Assembly: GCA_026874595.1 (NCBI GenBank)
Contig: CM049307.1
Location: 54,724,370-54,788,369, forward strand
Direction: 5' to 3'
Source of the DNA: Sipunculus nudus
Lineage: Eukaryota > Annelida > Sipuncula > Golfingiida > Sipunculidae
Length of the DNA stretch: 64,000 nt
The notes under the pieces are model-generated. The model had not been told where the DNA came from, searched no databases, and saw only the letters and a program-made list of their open reading frames with translations. Below are positions 12,628 to 22,861 of this stretch, piece by piece (positions within the stretch are counted from its first letter, which is position 1; each line of letters starts with the position of its first letter). The position numbers and the translations under genes are program-made.

Positions 12628-13896
12628 ACATGGAGCTGCTGACTAATATTTCATGCTGAAAGTCACCTGTTAAATGTTTGAATTTGTTTTGCTGCACACT
12701 TGATCTAGTACACACTCATTAACAAATTTACTAAAAATGCATGCCATCTTTTGCTGAGGAAGCAGCGAACAGACATACAACAGTCATGGGTATACTCACA
12801 GCTGAGGCATAAAAACACATGAACATATAAAAATGTGGATGGCACCATCAACTTTTTTTTAAACTCCACTTGGGCAAAACTACAAAAAAAACTTAGAAAT
12901 TGCATGCAATTTAGTCAGAATCTGTGGAACATTTGTTAGAAAAGCTACCATTATTAACTTTACCAAAAACAGAAGACATGGATGCTGCACTCCTGAAATA
13001 AATCACATGAAGAATGACTGGAAACTCATAATGATGGTTTGATAAACTGATTTTGACTTAGCTGCAAAGTCATAAATGTACAGTGGTGTCAATCTTATTA
13101 AACACTATATCAGACAAATTTGTCATCTGAAACTGACACAACAATATTTAGCATATGAAGGGGATACAGTAGTATTATTAGTTATAATTCCAGTTCAGCT
13201 TGATGCATGGTATGGTTTCTAAACTGGCAATAACAGAAGTTACACTAACTAGTGTCATTTACTGTGGTCATGTGTTGCTATAAAAATGCACAATGATTGG
13301 TCTCATATTTGGTGAATACAAAATGCTACATTTTAACTGCTGTCCTGTCATACCAACACCACCACCCCCCAAATGTCATGTATTTTAAACAGTTCCAGTA
13401 TGTCCATGCAAGTACAAGTATTTACACTTTTATACATCACAGATATATTGTACAGGTTTCTGCTAATATTCTTCACAATTAAAACCCACATGCAAAGCCC
13501 ATACCACTGAGTTGAGCTATTCTGCAATGATGTTAATGAAGAATAAGAAAGAAATTAATGTCAAAATTTCAGTACAAAATGTTTCTGTATGTTACAGAAA
13601 GCTAAAATACAATGTAAGCAAAAACAGCAAGACATGGAATAGCTTTGCTTGCTGCCATCTGAGATAATTATTCATTCCATCACAAATTAACAATGATTCT
13701 TTGCAGACAAATCATCATTATTTGGAAAGAGTAAATAATAATAAATTTCTTTCCAAATGTAAAGTACAACTATTTTTAATATAATACATTTATATACACA
13801 CTGTCTGATTAATATATATTTCATTATTATTGATATTTGAAATGTATATCCGTGACTAATATGTTACAGACCATATATTTTATCTTCTTAACATAG
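12628..13896. other. Intergenic, no supported gene
   Basis: AT-rich sequence without recognisable coding or terminal-repeat structure. Confidence 0.5.
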
Positions 13897-14264
13897 AGTA
13901 AAACTCTCAACTCAGAGACCTGCATTGTTCATAGCTATAGCTTTGGCCTCATCACATGGTCATCGACAACATACTGGTGCAGTTGAAAACAAATCAGGAG
14001 TTGTCACATGACCACATGGATCATGTGACAACAAGTGGTTGTAAATCTGTGGGAGTTCCAGGCCCATGCAGTCACAGTTAAGGGCAGGTCAGCAGCACTG
14101 GATGTCAAGTGCCTCTTTACTTTCCTTCTGACATCAACTGAGCACCTGTGGTCATGTGACAAACGCCGAGTTGTCAAGCATGCCAGTCTGCTGATAATAA
14201 CAGTGTGATACGGTTCAAAGCTACAGCTACAAACAATGCAAGTCTCTTAGTTGAGAGTTTTACT
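13897..14264. mobile_element. MITE with ~35-bp terminal inverted repeats
   Basis: The left end reads AGTAAAACTCTCAACTCAGA and the right end, inverted, AGTAAAACTCTCAACTAAGA; the match continues through GACYTGCATTGTT and a TAGCTRTAGCTTTG block. The interior has several CACATG/CATGTG half palindromes. Target duplication is unclear: CAT-like bases flank both sides, but no clean copy is seen. No coding capacity. Confidence 0.72.
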
Positions 14265-15052
14265 GATGTAACAGAATCTCCAGGGACTGGATCAAACACA
14301 TAATTTTATTGACTTCTTGCTTGCATGCTTATATTAAACATACAAACACACTGTGGAGCAGTTAATGCTTGGAGTTGTTTCACTGCAATCCATTCAGCAG
14401 TTAATAAATAAGGCGGTACCTGAGTAGATGACAGTTGCATTATTTTGCACCTGAGTTAAATATTTCATCTGAAAAAAAAAAACAGAATTAGTAACTCATT
14501 TAATAATATGAAAATTCACATTTTTTAAATTCAGCTGGTGGAAGTATTTTCTATTTTAAAGAGAACAAAGTTATCCAGTATCAGTAATGATACCACTTTT
14601 TATGAAAGACAGAATTTTCTGACAACAATGGAAAATTATTACATTGAACTCTTATCTCAAGTCTGAAGTATAAAACAGCTACTGCAGGAATTTTAAATTT
14701 GTTCTGATTGAAACAAGATTGGAAACCTTCAATACCAATTTTTGACAGTATTTTTTACACCATGGAAAGAAAAATGGGTGTACATGTGGCTCATGATGAT
14801 TTACCTAATTTGTTAAAAGTGTCCCTTATAAGGTATATGATAATTAATTCAATTGGGAATAGTGTATGTGTGGCAAGCTAGTAAACAACCAGTGATGAAA
14901 AAAATTAATAAAATTTAACATGATATTTGAAATATGTGGGAATTATACATATTTATAATAGTGGCAAATTCACTGAAATAGCTGTTGTTAAAAACCATCC
15001 TGGGAAGTTCAGGCAAACAGATTGCGACTAAATTTCAATTTTGTTTTACAAC
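14265..15052 (-). other. Probable distal 3' UTR or downstream DNA of the CRADD-like gene
   Basis: This lies directly beyond the hAT insertion and would have followed the stop codon before the insertion. A minus-strand AATAAA (TTTATT on plus at 14305-14310) is a candidate polyadenylation signal. This is inference; no transcript evidence is available. Confidence 0.3.
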
Positions 15053-15249
15053 CAGGGTTGTTTAGTTTTTCCCAGTGCGGCATTTACCAGCTGGTAAATA
15101 CCGATATTTACTGCCTTTGGAAAAACCTCTCAAAGTGGGAAAATGGGAAAAACTGGGAAAAACCTCTAATAATCTTATAAAAAGAGAGAGACCAGCAGAT
15201 ATCTGACTGAATTAAAAGGAAATATAATCTCACGCACACACACACACAT

Positions 15250-15377
15250 GGCCTTTGCAGTGCCTTTGCACTGACCAATGAATTGCACTCTATGCATTTT
15301 GCCTGTCGTAATTTTCCATCCTCATCTATTCTTGTGAAACATTGCCACACAGGATCTATAGGCCTGCCTCCTCTCAT
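15250..15377 (-). pseudogene. BED zinc-finger fragment of hAT transposase
   Basis: The translation includes PIDPVWQCFTRIDEDGKLRQ followed by AKCIECNSLVSAKAL. This matches the N-terminal half of a BED finger: an aromatic WQCF motif, a basic stretch and the first Cys pair CIEC. The distal zinc ligands are absent, replaced by CA-repeat-encoded CVCVCV. It is a decayed remnant inside the 15053-16108 element with no sign of function. Confidence 0.75.
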
Positions 15378-15784
15378 GAAGCCTTGTTAACTTCTTCAGA
15401 AAACAGAACTTAAGGCAGACCGGCAGTAACATCAACTTATATAGAGAAGAGCCATGAAACCTGGTATCCTTTTGGGCACAGAAGCATAAAAATGGGGTGC
15501 TTGGTTTCCTACCTGTATGCACAGAAACCTGCATCATGCTGGACAGGGTTTCCCCAAGTGATGCCATATTGGGTGGTTGGTTTCTTCTCACCCTAGCTAA
15601 CTAGTTGTATGAGCCCTACATGACCAGCATGGCTTCTTCACACTTCTGTATCCCCAAGATTAACTCGGCCTTGATTAGGTTAACATGCTTGATTACTTTT
15701 GTCAGCTCACCTACTTAAGTTTATGTTGCAGTTAGTTGGTAATTAAGTAATAGTAATGCACTAGTAAGAGTTGTGGAAATATTG

Positions 15785-15841
<57 letters not shown>
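15785..15841. repeat. (CA)n(TA)n microsatellite
   Basis: About ten CA units are followed directly by about seventeen TA units inside the hAT element; more CA/TA tracts continue to 15915. Confidence 0.95.
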
Positions 15842-15845
<4 letters not shown>

Positions 15846-16125
15846 CACATGTGGCTATATATATGCATATATGTATATATGTATGTGTGTATATATATAT
15901 ACACACACACACACATATAATTTCAACATGCAACATTAAACAGAATTATTTAACTATACATCATTATACTCTCTCAAAAATTTTGATCAGACATTTTCCC
16001 CAGTAATTCCCGGTACTAACCAGTTTTCCCCAGTTATTCCCAATTAATCTCGAGTTTTTCCCACTGTCCGGGAAAAACTATTTTATCCCGGGAAAAATAA
16101 CAACCCTGTTTACAACAGCAATTCA

Positions 16126-17717
16126 TCATTGTATAACACAAGACGACTCACCACGCACACCGGTCAGACGGGCTTCTCTTAATGCTTTATCCAATCTGTC
16201 GAAGTGGCACTCTGTAGGCCTGACTTGTTTCCATTTGAGAAACAGTTGGTAGGTCCACTCTTCAAAGTCACTGTTGTATTTGCAATCTAAATATCCAATC
16301 TCTGTCTCCACACCTAAGCACTTGGCCAACTCTTTTCGCTTGACCTGAACTCTCTCATGTCTAGCAAATTTTCTGAAGCAACTTGAGTTGAGATCTGGAG
16401 ATGACATGTTGATGATTTGTTAAATATTTTATGTTTGGTATTAGCCATGTATTTTTGTGTGCAATAATTGGTTTGACATACATTGTATTTCTCAATGGAG
16501 TCTCATGTTTAGATTACTTTCTGAAGTGACTCCAGAAAGATCTCTAAATGACTTTTCATTTACTTTAAACAGTATTTTATGGGTATTTTATTTGTAATAT
16601 TATTTTTATAGCTTATTAACAAACAGGTCATCAATTATAATATATTGGTGATACACTGATATTACATATACACCACCAGTTCTGCCACTTTTGATTTCAG
16701 GCAGAAAAGACATTGCAAGAAAAAAATCAAAATCATATGAAATGAATTGAAAAAATACAAAATAATGCCAAATGCACAATTTATTCTAAAATTTACTGTA
16801 TGTAATGCTTTTGAATAACCTTCATGAATAATATCTACAAAGATGGGTGTCCTGAGGTTTCAATTTTTATGGGAAAAGTGTTTGTTTTTACTGGGGAAAA
16901 TTGGTTTCAGGAAAACTGGGAAGAACCTTAAATGGGTAAAATAATGTCTGTTGACTTAGCCCTATGCATGTATGTACATACAATATGGCACTTTCAATTA
17001 AGACATAATGTGATTGTAAAATTCTTGGCTTTGTGGAAAAGATTTCAGTTATTGGTAATTATATTAACAGATTTACTTGTCATCCTATATCCCATTCATT
17101 CAAATTGATAAAACCATCAGGGGATTTACAGTTTTCCCCATTCTCTGGAGTTTTTTCCACAAGGTGGTATTCATTTTATAAACTGGAGAGAAAAAATCTA
17201 AAAAGAGTGTTTTCACCTGAACAAAAAATACTAAAAAGTAATATATATTTTTTTGTAAAACCATAACGCTTTTAAAAAAATCTAGTGGCACCACTGCAAG
17301 GTATCTTTCTCATATCAACACAGTATTTTTTTACATATTTACTACATATTATGTCTGGTTTGGTGTTAAATAGTGAAGCTTTTCTAACTCACCTGGTCTA
17401 GGCTGTGGTTGAACTGCACTTGTACCATCGGTATCTTCAGTGCGGCAGTCTGGCAGTTTGTCATAAAGCCAACTAAAATCTAGCTTTAAAATATCCTTAA
17501 ATAGTGTATATGTATTTTCATTATCACTATCTTTAAGAAATGTGAACATCAGCTCATTCTGTTGTTTTCTATTTGTTATCTTCCTTAATTGCTCAATCTC
17601 ATCATCATTCAATATCCCATTTTGAATAAAACTGGACTCAGTGCGCTCATTGAGTTCAAAGTCTTTAATAAAGTCCTCCTGGATTTCTTGTATGGCTGAC
17701 CTCTCGCTCTGGTTCAT
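16126..17717 (-). CDS. CRADD: CRADD/RAIDD-like adaptor: CARD + Death domain (2 coding exons)
   Basis: Two coding exons on the minus strand: exon 1 17717-17393 and exon 2 16394-16126 (TGA stop). The donor is CAG|GTGAGT and the acceptor CATCTCCAG|AT; a phase-1 junction codon (G+AT, Asp) keeps the frame, giving 197 residues against 199 in human CRADD. Residues 1 to about 93 fit a six-helix CARD (NGILNDDEIEQL, then TLFKDILKLDFSWLYDKL). Residues about 114-185 fit a Death domain (LAKCLGVETEIGYLDCKYNS, then QLFLKWKQ and LDKALREA). A short Pro/Gln linker joins them. In vertebrates CRADD links caspase-2 to PIDD1 in the PIDDosome. Orthology is inferred from architecture and length; lophotrochozoans may hold several CARD-Death proteins. 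A TTTCAG acceptor seven bases upstream of the ATG (ending 17725) suggests a non-coding 5' exon not identified here. A hAT element follows the stop closely. Confidence 0.8.
16395..17392 (-). other. Intron of the CRADD-like gene
   Basis: 998-bp intron with GTGAGT donor and CTCCAG acceptor. At 16850-16940 and 17120-17165 it holds GGGGAAAA/TTTTCCCC-rich phrases recalling the subterminal motifs of the neighbouring hAT element, but no paired ends were found. Confidence 0.7.
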
Positions 17718-17724
17718 ACTGGCA

Positions 17725-17982
17725 CTGAAACAGACAATACATGTATAAAAAATTCTGCAATATTCATATCATAAAAAAATATCATAACAAGGCCTACAGG
17801 CCTAATGCAAACCTGTGCAATGGTTTATACACCAGGAATAATGCTTTAATGCTGGACCATTACTTTTCAAGTATAACATGTATATGAATAATGCAATACT
17901 ACACACTTTGTACAAGAACCATTTACAAAAAACATCACAGCTGAAATACTGGCATGGGTGCATAGAACACAAAATGATTGTA
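17725..17982 (-). other. Upstream sequence of the CRADD-like gene
   Basis: Holds the apparent 3' splice site (pyrimidine-rich TGTCTGTTTCAG on minus). No TATA box or other promoter motif could be assigned with confidence. Confidence 0.35.
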
Positions 17983-18290
17983 GGTGGCGCCATCAGTATT
18001 GTATATGACAAAGCTATCCAAGATGTATACAAATACCTTATTTCAGGCTGATATATCAAACACCCCCCCACCCCCCAACCTATAAAATTATTGTAGGGTG
18101 CCCCACCTGTCTTGTATATGACAAAGCTATCCACTATGTATAAATATGCACAATTTCAGGCTAATATTTCAAATCCCTCCCTAGAAAAAAAAGCAGGCAC
18201 ATACACTGTGCAAAAGTCACTCTAAGTGGCATCACCAGTCTTGTAAGAGAAAGCCATCAAAGATGCATGTACAAGTCAAAATATCAGTAT
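17983..18290. repeat. Three short tandem units with GGTGGCGCC-like core
   Basis: Units start near 17983 (GGTGGCGCCATCAGTATTGT), 18095 (GGGTGCCCCACCTGTCTTGT) and 18225 (AGTGGCATCACCAGTCTTGT). Each is followed by (ATATGA)CAAAGCTATCCA and an AATTTCAGGC-like phrase. Spacings are 112 and 130 bp. The units match the short monomers at 21830-22640. Confidence 0.65.
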
Positions 18291-19000
18291 ATCAAACTTC
18301 TCCTGAGTTAGGTGCACCAGGCTGACTTCGATTATGTGAGGAAGGCAGTTGCCCCGAGTGAAGCGCATCAATCTGCTCTCTGCAGCTATTGCACTGAATG
18401 AACTCTTGACCTGTTGCACAATCTGACACAGTTGGCACTCTACTAAAGCTATAAATAGATTCACACTGACCTTTGGTCTGTTGCCAAATCTGAAATAGTT
18501 GACAGTCTGCCAAGTTATTTATAGATACAGACACAATCTTGGCCTGTTGGAAATCTGTTTTCACATAATGAAAGACTGTGGCTACAATGCTTTTTCCAAG
18601 CTGACATATCCAACAGATTGTTTTATCAAATTGTTTAGAATGATTAAAAGATATAGTCCTTTCATTGTTAAAGGTCCAATAATTCTGCCAAAAATCATTT
18701 AAGTAAACTTGAACAAAGACCTCCTAAGAACATTTTTGTGCAATTAACAGAAGCTGAAAGAACAGTTTTGCAGAGTACTATTGCAGAACTCAGTTGGAAA
18801 AGGGCTTACTAATGGCAAAAGGACCAATTTCATGCAGCTTTCTATGAATCTACCAAAAATAAATTAATTAATCTATTCTTATACAACTGAAAGAACCAAA
18901 CCGTAAGATAATTCTTGTGAAAATTTAAATGATTCAGCTTGACAGTTTCATCATTAACCATTTATAAACACAAAGAGGCTAAAATTTTGAGGTTTTTGTC
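18291..19000. other. Repeat-derived intergenic DNA
   Basis: A phrase at 18524-18550 (GATACAGACACAATCTTGGC then CTGTTGG) recurs near the end of the family B element at 38907 and, inverted, near 21630, so this stretch includes a repeat fragment. The minus ORF 18292-18564 is not a believable protein. Confidence 0.5.
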
Positions 19001-19009
19001 ATAAAAAAG

Positions 19010-19290
19010 TAGGTTGATGTAGGTGGCACCACAAAAACTACAATTTCAAATATCAGTCATGTGACCAACATTTGCACAAAACTTGGTGATGCTTGCTCCT
19101 GTTGTTTCTGAGATTGTTATGTCAGTATGCTTAAATGGCCAAATGACTAAGTTCAGATTCCTGTAACTCCATCATAATTCATCAAACCAAAACCATTTCA
19201 GAGCAGAAGATTTTCAAAGTTTTTTTAGCTTTTTCCCCTGTAAAATGAAAGTTAATGCAGGTGGGGCCACAGAAAGCTCGTATGAATACA
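19010..19290. repeat. Dispersed repeat, copy 1 (second copy near 51940-52300)
   Basis: Shares ordered phrases with the second copy: TTTCTGAGATTGT, AGTATGCTT, GATGACTAAGTTCA-like, CCTGTAACTC and AGAAGATTTT then AAAGTTTTTTTAGC and TTTTCCCCT. The unit is bounded here by GGTGGCACCAC (19021) and GGTGGGGCCAC (19261), 240 bp apart. Confidence 0.6.
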
Positions 19291-19666
19291 AGTATGGCTT
19301 GCACAGGTTACTGGACACAGTCAACTTGTATGTAATACAGGAAATAAATCTTTATAATAGAGATAGAGTTTAAGTTTGGTTTGTGAGTTCACATATATTC
19401 TCTTGTGTTAATTCATCATCCGTAGCCTAATGTTAAGATTATGGGCTGTTACCGTAACATATGAATGCAACATGATGGAAGACAACTGCAATGCATTCCT
19501 TAATATTACTTGTATCATAATTCAAGTAGGCTTACTAACCCAATTATTAGTGCCTGCTGAGTGGGGTTGTCATGGCTAGGCAACAACGACACTGTTCTTT
19601 GGAGTTGTAGGACCAAACCATTCACTGAGAGATGGCTTTGTTTCCTTTTGATAATTTGTCCTTTAA

Positions 19667-20162
19667 AGGGGCCCAATCACCTATAAAGCATGTTGAGTTA
19701 ACACGAAACATAGCTTCTTCCCTTTAAAATAAATCTGTACCTGCCAAAAAATTGCCTTTAAACCGTTTGCTTGCTCCACTTTAATGAGTGTTAAAAACAG
19801 TGAACCTGGCGCGATCACAGTTGTAAACATAAACACAGTGCATTGAGCCATATGCTGCATGGAGCCACAACACGTGCCAATCAGAAGATGCCCTGACTGA
19901 CTTGGCCAAAAAATGTGACACATGTTCCCGCTGGCTGAAACACTGCGTGTTGCTCCTTAATTGGACCTCCGGTCACGCTGCCTTGTTATTGTAAACAGAC
20001 TGTGTTTACCAATACACAGGGCTAAAACAAGGTATTATGCAGTGGTATGTGAGGAAATGAGACTGTAAGATGGAATGGTTTTACTGGGAAACTTTTGTAT
20101 AATGCAAAACTGAACTGATTGTGTGAAAGAATAGGAATAATATTGCTCCTGATTATGTCCCT
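19667..20162. mobile_element. Short MITE flanked by TTAA
   Basis: The left boundary TTAA|AGGGGCCCAATC and right boundary GATTATGTCCCT|TTAA give short imperfect inverted ends (AGGGG/AGGGAC) with TTAA on both sides, the target-site pattern of piggyBac/Kolobok-type elements. There is no transposase; the internal minus ORF is not protein-like. The short TIR makes this a moderate call. Confidence 0.45.
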
Positions 20163-20344
20163 TTAAGACCAAATTCACGGAATTTCATACGATAACTTGC
20201 AGGAAAAATACAAAGATAGAACTGGAACTGGTGAATATGAAGAACTTAAAGGTCAGTCCATTTTCCAAGATACCCATGTGGATTGTTTACAGAGATTGAG
20301 ACAAGAGCAACAATTTATACCCAACATCACTGAGCATATAGTGC

Positions 20345-20480
20345 TGATTCACATCGCGCTGAGGATATGGGTTACAGAGACCTAACTTCTGGGTTCAAAG
20401 GAGATTTTTCATGGACCTCCCTAGATGTCAAGTTAAAAGATTCTAGGTGCAATTGGGACAATGTGTGCCCTGTTAAAGCC
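20345..20480 (-). repeat. Solo degenerate fragment of the 336-bp unit
   Basis: The phrases GGATATGGGTTACAGAGACC, CTTCTGGGTTCAAAGGAGAT and GATTCTAGGTGCAATTG match the unit of the 22862-26180 array, on the same strand as that array. Confidence 0.6.
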
Positions 20481-21319
20481 TATTTTTTTTAGCATATCCA
20501 TTTTTCCATTAATAGTTTTTATCAGATTTATATTTTTATTTACAGGTTTTATAAATTTGTAATAATGAAATATGAAAATATTAGTTAAAATATCAGAATT
20601 CTAAGATGCAACCATTATTTATCAAGAGTGTAGCTCATATCAGGTTATTTTATGCATACACATATATTTTATTATTTTTAAATAACAAATGTTGAAACTG
20701 AATTAAAAAGAAAATAATGACACAACAACCTTCAAAATTATTCCTTAAACCACTTTAAAAAAATTTGCACATTGGAGTTTTCAGTATATGCTTCATTTTA
20801 TTCAACAAAATAAAAGATTCAGTAAATTTGATAAAATAAAACATTTTTTCAAATAAAGTACTGTTGGTTGAATGAAGGATAAACAATATCATTGTGCTAA
20901 TTACTTTCTTGGCTATAATTTATTTATTGGAATTAATAGTCAATTTCACACCTGGTGAAGTTTTTACTCTTCTGAAGTAAGGAATTACTTATCTGATGAA
21001 CATCCAAACTTTCATAGCAATACACCACTTTGTGGACACAATTAAATGTTCACTATAATCATTGTAACCCTGGTGGTACAATACAAAATCTTAAATGTAG
21101 CATAGCCTAATATAAGAATGAATCAAATATAGAAAATTATAACATTCATCGAGTTTATGCACCATCTGGGGGAATGGGGAATGGTGGGGGGGGGGGGGGG
21201 GGGTGCAGGGCAGAGGGGAAGCCTGCTAGTAGTGGCCAAGGCAAGCTGCCTGGAGTGGTTTACATAATACAAGTGAAGTTTGTACTACTTGGTGGGCTAG
21301 ATGTAAACAACACTTGACA
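20481..21319. other. Intergenic with G18 homopolymer
   Basis: AT-rich, nothing coding. An uninterrupted run of 18 G lies at 21186-21203. Confidence 0.6.
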
Positions 21320-21829
21320 TGGTCTATTTAAACTTGAATAAAAGCTACTCTTTTCAATCAATTCCTCTGAAATTTCAGATTTTGAAAGATTAAATCCCTA
21401 TGTATATACGCTGTGAAAATTAAATCACCAGTGCTTACAGGGAAAAAAGTGCTATTGCCTTCGTTGGACAAAATTTAAGGTATTGATTTTTTATTTATGC
21501 TAATAACTTGAAAACAAGTGACCCATGGGTCATGTCGCTCAGCTGACAGGGAAGAGATTCGCTAAAGGAAATTTTATCATCAGAATGGTAGTATATACCC
21601 ATTCAACTGAAGCATCAAACAGATTAACCAACAGGCCAAGATTTAGTCTTTATTTATATATCTCAAAAATAGAGAAAAAATGTGTAAACTTTAAAAACTA
21701 GAATACGGGTAGCTGACAAGTGACCACTTGTATCCGCCAAAATCAGAGTGGAACAGTTGAAGTGAGGCATGGATTGAGTGGCAAGGGGAAATAGAGTGAG
21801 GTATGTTGCATATTAGCATGGATGTCTGC

Positions 21830-22640
21830 AGCCTAAATGTGTATGTAGGTTGTGCCACCTACCACAAATCCAGAAAGATGTCCAATATGCAAAATTTTAG
21901 GCAGAAAAGTCAAACCACTACATGTGTATGAGTGATTTTAGCCAACGGCAGACAAACAGACAGAAGCTGTGCAAAAATGGTTACAGGTGGCCCCTCCAGT
22001 TGACCTATGTGAGATCTATACACATGCAAAATTTTGGCCCAATCGTTCAAACGGTTCCCGAGATATAAGCTCGGATGTCTGCAGCGTAAACTAGAATGTA
22101 GGTGGCGCCACCTGTCATAAAATCAAGAAAGCTCTCCAGGATGTATAAAACTGCAAAATTTTAGGCAGATATGTCAAACCACTGCCGAGATATGAGTGAC
22201 ATTATCCCACGGCAGAAAACAGACAGACGCTGTGCAAAAATAGTTGCAGGTGGCGCCACCAGTTTTGCGTATGATAAAGAGCTAAGTGATATCTATACAC
22301 ATGCAAAATTTTGGCCCAATCGGTCAAACGGTTCCTGAGATATGAGCTTGGATGTGATCAGCTTGAACGTGAATGTAGGTGGTGCCATCTGCCATAAAAT
22401 CAAGAAAGCTATCCTGGATGTATATGCATGCCGAATTTCAGGTGAATTAGTCAATTCACTGCAGAGATATGAGTGATTTTAACCCAAGGCAGATGAACAG
22501 ATGGACACTGTGCAAACATGGTTACAGGTGGCGCCACCATTTTTGTGTATGTTATAAAGCAATCCAAGGGCTACATTTGTATAAATTTTATTTCCTGACT
22601 GGTCAATCGGTTCCCGAGATATGAGGGTTTATGTGTGGAA
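21830..22640. repeat. Short-monomer tandem array (~260-bp dimers)
   Basis: GGTGGCGCCACC-like cores lie at about 21847, 21985, 22102, 22250, 22377 and 22530, so monomers average about 135 bp and alternate in two types. Type 1 is followed by ATAAAATCAAGAAAGCT and type 2 by ATACACATGCAAAATTTTGG, giving a dimer of 255-280 bp. Confidence 0.7.
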
Positions 22641-22861
22641 ACAGATGCACAAATGGATGCTGGATAGAGGGGAAAGGTCAGAGGTCAACACAAATTGGTT
22701 AGGCACTAGTTCACATGTGACTAGATAATTGGTGTAAGTTTCGGAAAAATTGGTCCATTTTTCTCAGAGGAGCTCTCTGGAAACAAACGTGGCGGCGGCG
22801 GAGGAACCCGGTCAAAAACATAGTATCTGCAAAACTTTGTTTTGGAGGATACAAAAATACA

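Larger units (their letters stand above)
15053..16108 (-). mobile_element. hAT-family DNA transposon, non-autonomous, 8-bp TSD
   Basis: Left terminus CAGGGTTGTTTAGTTTTTCC and inverted right terminus CAGGGTTGTTATTTTTCC form the TIRs. The identical 8-bp sequence TTTACAAC flanks both ends (15045-15052 and 16109-16116), as expected of hAT. Subterminal regions hold many copies of TTTTCCCAGT-like motifs in both orientations. A minus-strand frame (about 15377 to 15250) encodes a partial BED zinc finger with the hAT-type pattern VWQCFTR-x9-QAKCIEC. The frame then runs into a CA microsatellite, and the paired histidines and the transposase catalytic core are missing. The right end lies 17 bases past the CRADD-like stop codon. 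Confidence 0.92.

Noticed and set aside
16850-17165. Possible hAT remnant in the CRADD-like intron
   Set aside because: GGGGAAAA/TTTTCCCC words are present but no paired ends or target duplication were found.
18292-18564. 90-residue minus-strand ORF upstream of the CRADD-like gene
   Set aside because: Lies in sequence shared with dispersed repeats (18524-18550 recurs at 38907) and has no domain.
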